A stretch of DNA of 64,000 bases, from NCBI GenBank assembly GCA_964593795.1, contig CAZQJC010000239.1:1-64000 (forward strand). The letters run 5' to 3'. Positions 17,062 to 25,149 of the stretch are shown one piece after another. Source of the stretch: JAHFDS01 sp964593795 (GTDB taxonomy: Bacteria; Myxococcota_A; Polyangia; JAHFDS01). The notes beneath the pieces were generated by a model that saw only the letters and a program-made list of their open reading frames with translations, searched no databases and was not told the DNA's origin. Position numbers and translations under genes: made by a program. Positions within the stretch are counted from its first letter, which is position 1; the number at the start of each line of letters is the position of its first letter.

Positions 17062-17829
17062 GTGGACCTCGGGCTCGGCGGCAAGATCGCGATCGTCTCG
17101 GGCGGTAGCCGCGGCATCGGCCGCGCCATCGCGCTGGCCCTGGCGCGCGAGGGCGCGCGGGTGTGTACGTGCGCGCGGAGCAGCGCGGCCCGCGCGGAGG
17201 TGGAGGCGGCGCTCGCGGCGGCGGGGCCCGGGCCGCACGTATTCGTCGAGGCGGATGTGTCGACGCCGGCCGGCGTGGAGGCGGTCGCGGCCGCGGCGGA
17301 GGGCCTCGGCGGCGTCGACGTCCTCGTCAACAACGTGGGCGGCTCGGGCGCGCGGCACTTCGACCAGGCGGACGAGGCGGACTTCGTGCAGACGCTCGAC
17401 CGCAACTTCTGGCCCACGCTGCGGCTGTCGCGGCGCGTGGTGCCCGTGATGCGCGCGCGCGGCGGCGGGGCGATCGTGCACGTCGCTTCCATCTGGGGCC
17501 GCGAGGGCGGCGGCGCGCCCGCCTACAACGTGGCCAAGGCCGCGGAGATCGCCCTCGGCAAGGCGATGGCGCGGGATCTCGCGAAGGACGGCATCCGCGT
17601 GAACACCGTGGCTCCGGGCTCGATCTACTTCGAGGGCGGCGGCTGGGCGCGGCGCATTGCCGCCGACCCAGAGGCCATCGCCGACTTCGTCCGCCGCGAC
17701 TTCCCCTTCGGCCGCATGGGAAGGCCCGAGGAGGTGGCCGAGGTCGTGGCGTTCCTGTGCTCGCCGAGCGCGTCGTGGGTGACGGGCACCTGCGTGCCGG
17801 TGGACGGAGGGCAGGGGCGGGCGTTCTAG
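17062..17829 (+). CDS. SDR-family NAD(P)-dependent oxidoreductase
   Basis: 255 aa, GTG start. Classical short-chain dehydrogenase: cofactor loop GGSRGIGRA (14-22), NNVGG, catalytic Ser in HVASIWG, and YNVAK with the catalytic Tyr and Lys, then VNTVAPGSI and the C-terminal VTGTCVPVDGGQG. It resembles FabG-type 3-oxoacyl reductases but the substrate is open. Pairing with an HCCA isomerase-like protein suggests catabolism of an aromatic or polyketide-like compound. Convergent with the next gene, 3 bp apart. Confidence 0.88.
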   Translation: MDLGLGGKIAIVSGGSRGIGRAIALALAREGARVCTCARSSAARAEVEAALAAAGPGPHVFVEADVSTPAGVEAVAAAAEGLGGVDVLVNNVGGSGARHFDQADEADFVQTLDRNFWPTLRLSRRVVPVMRARGGGAIVHVASIWGREGGGAPAYNVAKAAEIALGKAMARDLAKDGIRVNTVAPGSIYFEGGGWARRIAADPEAIADFVRRDFPFGRMGRPEEVAEVVAFLCSPSASWVTGTCVPVDGGQGRAF

Positions 17830-17832
17830 CGC

Positions 17833-19635
17833 TCACGCGGCCGGTGGCGGCGCCAGCATCCCCATGTATTGCGGGTTCTTCATCACGAACCGCTGCACGA
17901 CGGGGCCGAAGATGGGCATCGCGATCTGGCTCGGCGTTGCCTCGGGGCAGACCTCGCGGCACACGTCGATGACGATGCCGAGCGCACGCAGGAACATGAG
18001 CTGATCCTGCGGCGTCTTGAACGTCTTGAGCTGCTTGAGGAGCTGCGAAAGCTTGCCGCCGAGCTCCTTCATGTCGCCGTCGCGCTTGACGTCGTGGTCG
18101 AACATCGCGCTTCTGAAATTCGGATCGACGAATACTTCAGCCGCGAACTTCTCGAGCGTCGCGCGCTCTGCCTCGGACACCACGCCGCGGTCGATGATGC
18201 CGTCGGCGTAAAGGCGCGGGTTCTGCAGGAAGCTCCCGAGGACCTCCTTGAGCAGGCTCGCGCGCACCGTCTCCGGCAGGCGCTTGACCATGCCGAAGTC
18301 GAGCAGCGCGAGCTGCCCCGTGCGCAGGCAGAACGCGTTGCCCGGGTGGGGATCGCAGTGGAAGTGCCCGCCCTCGAGCGCCTGCCGGACGAACGCCTCC
18401 ATGAACGAGCCCGCCAGCTTCTTCCTGTCCACGCCCCACTCGTCGATCTGTCGCCGGTCGTCGAGGTTCGTGCCGTCGAGGTACTCGAGCGTCAGCAGGC
18501 GCCTCGTCGAGTAGCGCCAGTACACGCGCGGGACCTTCACGCCGATGGGCTCGAGCTCGCGGCCGATCTCCTCGGTCGCGTGCGCCTCGTGGAGCAGGTC
18601 GAGCTCCTTGCGCAGCGGCTCCTCGTTCTCGCGGTAGAGCTGCATGAGATCGATCTTCTTCGCGAAGCGCGACACCATGCGCAGGAGGACGCGCATCAGC
18701 CAGAGGTCGACCTCGACGCTCTGCTCGAGGCCCGGGTGGAGGATCTTGACGACGACCTGCTCCCCCGTCCGCAGCCTGGCGAGGTGCACCTGGCCCATCG
18801 ACGCGCATGCGAGGGGCACCTTGTCGAACTCCTCGAACACCTCGAGCGGGCTCGCGCCGAGCTCCTGCTCGACCATCGCGGCCACGAGCGGGAACTCCGT
18901 GGGCGTGACCTGATCGCGCATCGAGCGTAGCTCGTCCACCACGACCGCGGGCAGGATGTGCGCCTGCAGGCTGGCGACCTGACCGAGCTTGACGTTCGCG
19001 CCCTTGAGCCGGCACGCGACCACGCGAAAGCGCCGCGCGTTCTTGCGGTGGATGCGCGTCATCGCCTCGGGCGAGTGGCCGAGCCCGATCTTCCCTCGCA
19101 ACCAGACCCAGAGGTACGACCAGAGGATGAGGTTCTCCATCCAGGCGAGGGCCATGAGGTGCCGGACCGCCGCGAATCGCGCCTTGCGGCGCAGCGCGCG
19201 CGCGATGCGCCGGTCCGACGCCACCAGGCGATGCGACAGCGTGCGCGCCAGCGCCCACAGCACCTTGCGCCCGATCGCGGGCTCGGCCTCGAGGACGCCG
19301 AGGAAGCGCTCGCGAGGAAAGAACACGCAGCTCACCTTGCCCTGCGCCCGCACCGACGCCGAGGTCGGCGTGTCGGTGAGCAGGCTCATCTCGCCGAAGT
19401 GATCGCCGGGTTGCAGCGTCGCGAGCGCCTCCTCGTGGCCGCGGTCGACGGTCTTTCCGACGCGCGCCGTGCCAGAGACCAGGACGAAGAGGCCCGTGCC
19501 GCGCGTGGCCTCCTCGACGAGCACCGTGCCGTCCGCGACCTCGCGTGTCTCGCTGGCCTCGAGGATCCGGCCGAGCTCCGCATCGTCGAGCTCGCGCAGG
19601 AACGACACTGCATGTACTGCCTCGGTCCGCTCCAT
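17833..19635 (-). CDS. cNMP-binding-domain / UbiB (ABC1) kinase-like fusion
   Basis: 600 aa. Residues 10-130 are a cyclic-nucleotide-binding fold (LQPGDHFGEMSLLTD at 75-89), but the phosphate-cassette Arg of CAP-type proteins is replaced (TSASVRA instead of RSA..), so cNMP binding is doubtful. From about residue 180 comes a UbiB/ADCK domain: KLGQ, the Ala-rich nucleotide loop CASMGQVHLA, VVVKI, HCDPHPGN and LLDFGMVKRL. UbiB proteins are atypical ATPases tied to ubiquinone or lipid homeostasis. The start follows a purine-rich GGGGGTGG. The gene is divergent from the HEAT-cyclophilin gene. Confidence 0.82.
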   Translation of the reverse strand: MERTEAVHAVSFLRELDDAELGRILEASETREVADGTVLVEEATRGTGLFVLVSGTARVGKTVDRGHEEALATLQPGDHFGEMSLLTDTPTSASVRAQGKVSCVFFPRERFLGVLEAEPAIGRKVLWALARTLSHRLVASDRRIARALRRKARFAAVRHLMALAWMENLILWSYLWVWLRGKIGLGHSPEAMTRIHRKNARRFRVVACRLKGANVKLGQVASLQAHILPAVVVDELRSMRDQVTPTEFPLVAAMVEQELGASPLEVFEEFDKVPLACASMGQVHLARLRTGEQVVVKILHPGLEQSVEVDLWLMRVLLRMVSRFAKKIDLMQLYRENEEPLRKELDLLHEAHATEEIGRELEPIGVKVPRVYWRYSTRRLLTLEYLDGTNLDDRRQIDEWGVDRKKLAGSFMEAFVRQALEGGHFHCDPHPGNAFCLRTGQLALLDFGMVKRLPETVRASLLKEVLGSFLQNPRLYADGIIDRGVVSEAERATLEKFAAEVFVDPNFRSAMFDHDVKRDGDMKELGGKLSQLLKQLKTFKTPQDQLMFLRALGIVIDVCREVCPEATPSQIAMPIFGPVVQRFVMKNPQYMGMLAPPPAA

Positions 19636-19662
19636 GCCACCCCCTGCCGCGAGTGTACCGCG

Positions 19663-19668
19663 TACAAT
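19663..19668 (+). promoter_or_regulatory. -10 element of the HEAT-cyclophilin gene
   Basis: TACAAT ends 7 nt before the ATG. The whole divergent gap is 40 bp. Confidence 0.5.
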
Positions 19669-19675
19669 CCGCGCG

Positions 19676-21757
19676 ATGACCTCGTCCGCGCTCGCGCTCT
19701 GCGCGATGGCCTTGCTCGCGCCCGCAGCCTCGGGCGCCCCTGATCGCGATCGCGCCGCCGAGATCGCGCGGCTCGAGGCGCAGCGCGCCGCCGGGGTCGA
19801 GCGCCTCGTCGCGATCGCCGGCGAGGCCACCGGCCGCGCCCGGTCGCTCGCCCTGCGCGCCCTCGGGCGAGCCTCGGATCCGCGGGCGATCACGTACCTG
19901 CGCAAGCAGCTCGGCCGCGAGGAGCCCGGGGTCGCCGCGCTCGCCGCCGAGGCGCTCGGCCTCGGGGACGCGACCGAGGCGGCCTCCGAGCTGGCGCGCG
20001 TGGCCGTGTCGGGCCGCACCGCCGAGGCGCGCATCGCGGCGCTGCGCTCGCTCGGGCGCCTGGGTGGCGAGCCGGAGAGCGCGGCGATCGGCCGCGGCCT
20101 CGACGAGCGCGAGCCGAAGGTGCGCGCCGCCGCCGCCCACGCCCTCGCTCAGTACGGCCGGCGCCGCCTCAAGCTGCCGGAGCCGATCCGCGCCCGCCTC
20201 CTCCGCGTGGCCGAGGACGGGGATCGCGAGGTGCGCTTCGCCGCCGGCAATGCCCTGGCGCGCCTGCCCGAGCGAGGCCGCGACGCGGCGGTCGAGCTCA
20301 CGCTCGGGGCGCTGGCCCGCCGCATGGACGATCCCGAGCTGCGGGCGGTCGCGATCGCCGGGCTCGAGGCGCGGGGTGCGGTGCCCGACGAGCTGCTCGC
20401 GCTCGGCCTGGGCGACGCCGACTTCCGGGTGCGCGTGGCCACGGTGCGCCTCTTCGCGAGCGAGCGCGCCTCGGCGCCGCAGCACACCGTGCTGGCGCGG
20501 GCCCTGGCGGCCGAGTTGCGCGCGATCGTGTACACGCCCGTCGGCGGGGGCACCCGCGCCCACGTGCTCGTCGAGGCCCTCGAGCGGCTGCGCCCGTTCT
20601 CGCGCGAGGTGGACGTCGCGGCCGCCGCGAAGGCCCTCGGCGCCGACGCCGAGGCCGCGATGAAGGATCCGAAGGCCGCGCCGGTGCGCCGCGTGCTGGA
20701 TCTCGTGCACTGCCTGTCCGCGGCGATCACGGCGCGCGCGACCGGCAGCACCCGCGCGCTCGCGAGCTGCGGCGAGCCGAGCGGTACGGGCTGGCCGCTG
20801 CACGAGCGACGCAAGCTCCGCGTGCGCGTCCTCGCCGAGGGCGCCGAGCCGCCCGACGAGCGCGCGCTGACGCTCTCGAAGCTCGCGCAGGACGCCGATC
20901 CGCGCGTGCGCGCGGAGGCGCTCTCCGCGCTCGTCAAGGCCAAGGAGCCGCTCCTCTACGCCGCGGCCGATCGCCTCGTCCCGGTCGCGCTCGCGGACTC
21001 CGACCCGGGCGTCGTCGGCGCCGTGGCCGACGCCATCGGCGAGCGGGCGGCGGCGGGCGGCGTCCCGGCTGCGTGGACGGATGCGCTCGTCGGGCGCGCG
21101 ATGCGCGTGCCCGATGGCGAGGTGGAGCTCCGCCTGTCGCTGTTCGAGGCCCTCGCCGCAGCCAAGGTGCGCGCCGCGGCGCGCGTGCTCGACGGCGCGA
21201 TGTCCGATCCGAACCCGGTCGTGCGAGGCAAGGCGAAGGACGCGCTCAAGGCGCTCGGCCTCACCCCGAAGGCGGTGGCCGCCCGCCCCGGCATCCCGCT
21301 GCCGTTCGATCCGGCCGACGTGCTCGGCCGGCGCCCGCGCCTCGTCGTCGAGACCGCGCGCGGCGGCTTCGTCATCGAGCTCGATCCCGACGCGGCCCCG
21401 CACGGCGTCGCGGCCATCGTGAGCCTCGCGCGCCGCGGCTTCTACGACGGCGTCGTCTTCCACCGCGTGGTGCCCGGCTTCGTGGTCCAGGGTGGCGATC
21501 CCACGGGCAGCGGCTGGGGAGGCCCGGGCTTCCTCCTGCCGGGCGAGCCGACCTCGCTGCCGTTCGTCCGTGGCGCGGTGGGCCTGGCCGACGCGGGCCC
21601 CGACACCGCCGGCTCGCAGTGGTTCGTCACGCAGGCGCACGCACCGCACCTCGAGGGGCGTTACACGCTGGTCGGTCGCGTGACGGCCGGCCTCGAGGTC
21701 GTGGACACGATCGTGCCCTTCGACCGCATCGAGCGCGTGCGCGTCGAAGGTCTCTAG
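19676..21757 (+). CDS. HEAT-repeat protein with C-terminal cyclophilin domain
   Basis: 693 aa. A signal peptide (SALALCAMALLAPAASGA) points to the periplasm. Residues 25-530 are helical HEAT/PBS-lyase-like repeats with recurring RxxALRALGR and VRxxAAxALA blocks. Residues about 550-693 are a cyclophilin-type peptidyl-prolyl isomerase: GVVFHRVVPGFVVQGGDPTG, the Arg/Phe core, GSQWFVT and a final GLEVVDTIV. The fusion suggests a periplasmic folding factor with a peptide-binding solenoid. Its stop overlaps the hrpB stop by 3 bp. Confidence 0.85.
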   Translation: MTSSALALCAMALLAPAASGAPDRDRAAEIARLEAQRAAGVERLVAIAGEATGRARSLALRALGRASDPRAITYLRKQLGREEPGVAALAAEALGLGDATEAASELARVAVSGRTAEARIAALRSLGRLGGEPESAAIGRGLDEREPKVRAAAAHALAQYGRRRLKLPEPIRARLLRVAEDGDREVRFAAGNALARLPERGRDAAVELTLGALARRMDDPELRAVAIAGLEARGAVPDELLALGLGDADFRVRVATVRLFASERASAPQHTVLARALAAELRAIVYTPVGGGTRAHVLVEALERLRPFSREVDVAAAAKALGADAEAAMKDPKAAPVRRVLDLVHCLSAAITARATGSTRALASCGEPSGTGWPLHERRKLRVRVLAEGAEPPDERALTLSKLAQDADPRVRAEALSALVKAKEPLLYAAADRLVPVALADSDPGVVGAVADAIGERAAAGGVPAAWTDALVGRAMRVPDGEVELRLSLFEALAAAKVRAAARVLDGAMSDPNPVVRGKAKDALKALGLTPKAVAARPGIPLPFDPADVLGRRPRLVVETARGGFVIELDPDAAPHGVAAIVSLARRGFYDGVVFHRVVPGFVVQGGDPTGSGWGGPGFLLPGEPTSLPFVRGAVGLADAGPDTAGSQWFVTQAHAPHLEGRYTLVGRVTAGLEVVDTIVPFDRIERVRVEGL

Positions 21758-24267
21758 CGCCTGGGGGGCTTGGGCGCCGGTGGCGTCGCGGTCAGCGGGT
21801 CCTCCGGCCACGCGTGGCGCGGGTAGCGCCGGCCGAGCTCGCGTCGCAGCGCGGGATAATGCCGCGCCCAGAACCCCGCCAGGTCTTGCGTCACCTGCAC
21901 CGCGCGCCCGTTCGGCGCGAGGAGATGCAGCACGAGGGCCACGCGCCCGCCGAGGATGCGCGGGCCGTCCTTCATGCCGAAGAAGTCCTGCAGCCGCGAC
22001 TCGATGAATGGCGCCTGGCCCCGCACGTAGCGCACCTGCACGGGGCGTCCCCCCGGCAGCGTCACGCGCGCCGGCGCCTCGCGCTCGACGAGCGCCCGGC
22101 CCGACGCTCCGAGCGCCGCCACCACGCGCTCCGCGGGGGGCGACGCCCCGAGCTCGGCCAGGCTCGTGATGCCGCTGCACGCGACGACGAGCGCGTCCTC
22201 CGCCCCGTCGTGCTGGAGCAGCTCCGCGTCCGGGTGGTGCGCCGCGACGAGGGCCACCCGCGCCAGCGCCGACTCCGCCTCGTCGAGATCGAAGGCCGAC
22301 GGTCCGCGCGCGCGCGCGACCTCCGCGAGGATGCGCGAGGCCTCCTCGCCGGGCGGAGCCGCCGACCAGCGCTCCTCGAGCACCACCGCGCCGTAGGCCA
22401 GCCGCTGCACGCGCTCGACGCGCGAGGTCCGCTCGCTCCAGGCGAGCGCCTCGGTCTCGCTCGTGCCGCCCTCGACCTCGAGCAGCCATTCGGGCTCGAC
22501 GGCGCTCGCGAGGCGAACGGTCCGTGCCGCGCGCTGCCCCGGCCCCGAGCGCTCCTCGACGTCGACCGCGACGAGGAGCTCGGCCTCCGTGACCACGCTG
22601 TCCTCGGCGAGCGTGGCGGTCCCGCCCTCGGCCAGGACCAGCTCCCGCCCCCGCGGGGTGCGACGCCGGGCGACGCGATCGGGGAAGGCAGCCAGGATCG
22701 CGAGCCCGATCGCCTGCTCCTCGTCGGCGTGCGACCGCGGCGCCTGCGCGCGATCCTGGACGCGCCTGCCGAGCTGCTCGGCCGCCCGCACGACGCGCGT
22801 CGCCGCGCCCTGCTCGAGCCCGAGCGCCGCCGCGCGCTGTCCGCGCCCGATGGAGCGCACCCGCTCGGCGAGCTCGGTGAGATCGCTCGGCCCGCTCGGC
22901 CCCGCGCCGCGGCCGCGCGTCCGCACGTCCCGCTCCGACAGGAGCGCCGCCACGAGCGCGCCGAGCCGGCCGATGCCCCGCGCCTCCGCCTCCACCACGA
23001 GTCGCCCGAGGCGCGGGTGCACCGGCAGTGAAAGCATGCGCCTACCCGCATCGGTCAGGGCGCCGCCGCGCGTCGCACCGAGCCGCTCGAGGAGCGCCTC
23101 CGCCGCGGCGAGGGCCGCCTCGGGTGGGGCATCCAGCCAGTGCAGCGCGCGTGCGGAGGTGCCGGCCCCGAGCGCGACCAGCGCCGCCTCCGCCAGGTCG
23201 AGCCGCCGCACCTCCGGCAGGTCGTGCGCGGCCCGCGCGTCGTGGTCCGCGCGCGTGTAGAGCCGCAGCGCCCGCCCCGCGGCGAGCCGCCCCGCGCGCC
23301 CCGCCCGCTGCGTCGCCGACGCTTGCGAGATCTTCGCCAGCGACAGCGTCGGTAAGCCCGTCCACGGCGAGCACGCGGCGACGCGCGCGAGGCCCGAGTC
23401 GACGACGGCGGTGACGCCCTCGATGGTCACCGACGTCTCCGCGACGTTGGTCGACAGGATCACCTTGCGCCGCGGCCCGGGGCGCACGACGCGCGTCTGC
23501 TCCTGAAGCGGCAGGTCACCGTGCAGCGTGAGCACGTCGATCGCGTGCGCGGCCGCGGTCTCCGCCAGGGCCTCCGCCGCGCGCCGGATCTCCGCCGCGC
23601 CCGGCAGGAACACGAGCACGTCGCCCGAAGGGCCCTCGCGAAGAATTCGCCTGACCGCATGCATCACCTGCTCGTCGAGCGGGCGCTCGCTCGGTCGCTC
23701 GGCGTGCTCGATCGCGACCTCGAAGCGCCGGCCCTCGCTGGTCAGGATGGGCGCGCCGAGGAACGCCGCCACGGGCGCGGCGTCGAGCGTCGCCGACATG
23801 ACGACGAGGCGCAGGTCCGCCCGCGCTCCGCGCAGCGCCGCCAGGAGCGCGAGCGCCAGGTCGCCGTCGAGGTGCCGCTCGTGGAACTCGTCGAGCACCA
23901 CGCACGCCACTCCAGGCAGCGTCGGCGCGGCCAGCAGCCGCCGCAGCAGCACGCCCTCGGTCACGAACCGCACGCGCGTGCGCGCGCTCGAGCGCTCCTC
24001 GAACCGCACGGCGTAGCCGATGCGCTCGCCGGGCTCCTCGCCGAGCTCCTCGGCCACCCGCCGCGCCGCGAGCAGCGTCGGCAGGCGCCGCGGCTGCAGC
24101 ACGAGGATCTCACCGGCCTCGGCGTGTCCCGCCGCGAGGAGCGCCTGCGGGACGCGCGTGGTCTTGCCGGCACCGGGGGGTGCCTGGAGCACCACCGCAC
24201 CGTGCATCGCGAGCGCGGCCACCAGGTCGGGCAGCAGCGGATCGATCGGGAGCGCCTGCGCCGCCAT
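21754..24267 (-). CDS. hrpB: ATP-dependent helicase HrpB
   Basis: 837 aa, full length for HrpB, a DEAH-box RNA helicase. Seen: Walker A APPGAGKTTRVP, DEFH box (VVLDEFHERHLDGDL), SATLD, STNVAETSVTIEGV, QRAGRAGR, and the HrpB-specific C-terminal region ending with RRYPRHAWPEDPL. Its role is not well defined; in some bacteria it processes mRNA or affects adhesion. It starts 25 bp after the GspE-N gene and may be co-transcribed with it. Confidence 0.92.
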   Translation of the reverse strand: MAAQALPIDPLLPDLVAALAMHGAVVLQAPPGAGKTTRVPQALLAAGHAEAGEILVLQPRRLPTLLAARRVAEELGEEPGERIGYAVRFEERSSARTRVRFVTEGVLLRRLLAAPTLPGVACVVLDEFHERHLDGDLALALLAALRGARADLRLVVMSATLDAAPVAAFLGAPILTSEGRRFEVAIEHAERPSERPLDEQVMHAVRRILREGPSGDVLVFLPGAAEIRRAAEALAETAAAHAIDVLTLHGDLPLQEQTRVVRPGPRRKVILSTNVAETSVTIEGVTAVVDSGLARVAACSPWTGLPTLSLAKISQASATQRAGRAGRLAAGRALRLYTRADHDARAAHDLPEVRRLDLAEAALVALGAGTSARALHWLDAPPEAALAAAEALLERLGATRGGALTDAGRRMLSLPVHPRLGRLVVEAEARGIGRLGALVAALLSERDVRTRGRGAGPSGPSDLTELAERVRSIGRGQRAAALGLEQGAATRVVRAAEQLGRRVQDRAQAPRSHADEEQAIGLAILAAFPDRVARRRTPRGRELVLAEGGTATLAEDSVVTEAELLVAVDVEERSGPGQRAARTVRLASAVEPEWLLEVEGGTSETEALAWSERTSRVERVQRLAYGAVVLEERWSAAPPGEEASRILAEVARARGPSAFDLDEAESALARVALVAAHHPDAELLQHDGAEDALVVACSGITSLAELGASPPAERVVAALGASGRALVEREAPARVTLPGGRPVQVRYVRGQAPFIESRLQDFFGMKDGPRILGGRVALVLHLLAPNGRAVQVTQDLAGFWARHYPALRRELGRRYPRHAWPEDPLTATPPAPKPPRR

Positions 24268-24292
24268 CGCGCGATCGGTCAGGCGCAGCGCA

Positions 24293-25129
24293 TCAGGGCT
24301 CGCCGTCGCCGGTGGCGCCCGCGGGCGGCTTGTCCGTCTGCAGCCGTCCGATGCGCTCGGACACCGACGGGTAGCTCAGGACACCGGCCTCGACCAGCAT
24401 GCCCGTCAGCACGCGCACCGTGCGCTCGAGGTGCCGGACGACGCGCTCGAGGTGCCGGACACGGTCCGCCGCGATGTCCTGCTCGCGCGCGTCGATGCCG
24501 GGCTCGGGCAGGCCCTGAGGCAGCGCCTGGATCGCCGTGGGCTCGTCGAGCGATCCCGCCGCCGTGATCGCCATGCGGAGCGCGTCGATCTCCGGGGCCT
24601 CGAGCTCGAGCGGCACGGGGGGCGGACGCGAAGGCCGCTCCGTCATCGGCGGCGGCGGCGTCAGCAGCCTGGTGTCGAAGGCGTCGTCGTCCGGCCCGAG
24701 GTACGTGCGATCGATGGCGCGCGTGATGGCCCGCGGCCCCGCGACGTAGGGGCGGATGTTGCGCCGCAGGCGCATGCGCACCGCGTCGATGGCCGTCTGG
24801 TTCGTCGGCTCTGCCATCGCGACGTCGAGGAATTGCCCCGAGCCGTCCTGGCGGAACACGACGAGGCGCAGCTGCTCGCACACCTCGCGCGGGAGCAGCG
24901 CGGCGGCCTCCACGTCGATGGCGCGCGCCTGATCGAGGTCCACGTGCGGCAGCCGCAGCTGCTCGGACAGGGTCTCGACCAGCTTGAGCTCCGGCACGAG
25001 CCCGAGCGCGACGACGTACTCGCCGAGGGGCCCGCCCCAGCGCTGCTGCTGCGCGAGCGCTCGTCGGAGATCGGCTCCGCTGCAGAGCCCCTTTTCGAGG
25101 AGCAGGTCACCCAGGCGTGGTCGTGCCAC
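24293..25129 (-). CDS. GspE/PilB N-terminal (MshEN) domain protein without ATPase
   Basis: 278 aa, GTG start. Residues 1-145 are a type II secretion/pilus ATPase N-terminal domain: GDLLLEKGLCSGADLRRAL, a second block with LGEYVVALGLVPELKLVETL, then LPHVDLDQARAID and PREVCEQLRLVVF. MshEN domains can bind c-di-GMP. No Walker motifs follow. A Pro-rich linker leads to a helical tail with a repeated HLERVVRHLERTVRVL unit, likely a coiled coil. It is divergent from the PilB-like gene, which has the same N-terminal domain; it may be a regulatory partner. Confidence 0.75.
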   Translation of the reverse strand: MARPRLGDLLLEKGLCSGADLRRALAQQQRWGGPLGEYVVALGLVPELKLVETLSEQLRLPHVDLDQARAIDVEAAALLPREVCEQLRLVVFRQDGSGQFLDVAMAEPTNQTAIDAVRMRLRRNIRPYVAGPRAITRAIDRTYLGPDDDAFDTRLLTPPPPMTERPSRPPPVPLELEAPEIDALRMAITAAGSLDEPTAIQALPQGLPEPGIDAREQDIAADRVRHLERVVRHLERTVRVLTGMLVEAGVLSYPSVSERIGRLQTDKPPAGATGDGEP

Positions 25130-25137
25130 CGTTCGAG

Positions 25138-25144
25138 TAGGATA
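25138..25144. promoter_or_regulatory. Symmetric divergent -10 (TAGGATA)
   Basis: The 7-mer reads TAGGAT on plus, ending 6 nt before the PilB-like ATG, and TATCCT on minus, ending 9 nt before the GspE-N GTG. One element could serve both genes; the gap is only 20 bp. Confidence 0.5.
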
Positions 25145-25149
25145 GACGA

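Noticed and set aside
18137..22489. Minus-strand open frame of 1450 codons
   Set aside because: High GC leaves long antisense frames open. This one is Arg/Gly/Ala-rich, lacks motifs, and runs across genes on both strands (the UbiB fusion and HEAT-cyclophilin). Same for 58339-62058 and 55566-58469 on minus, which oppose dnaK and lon.
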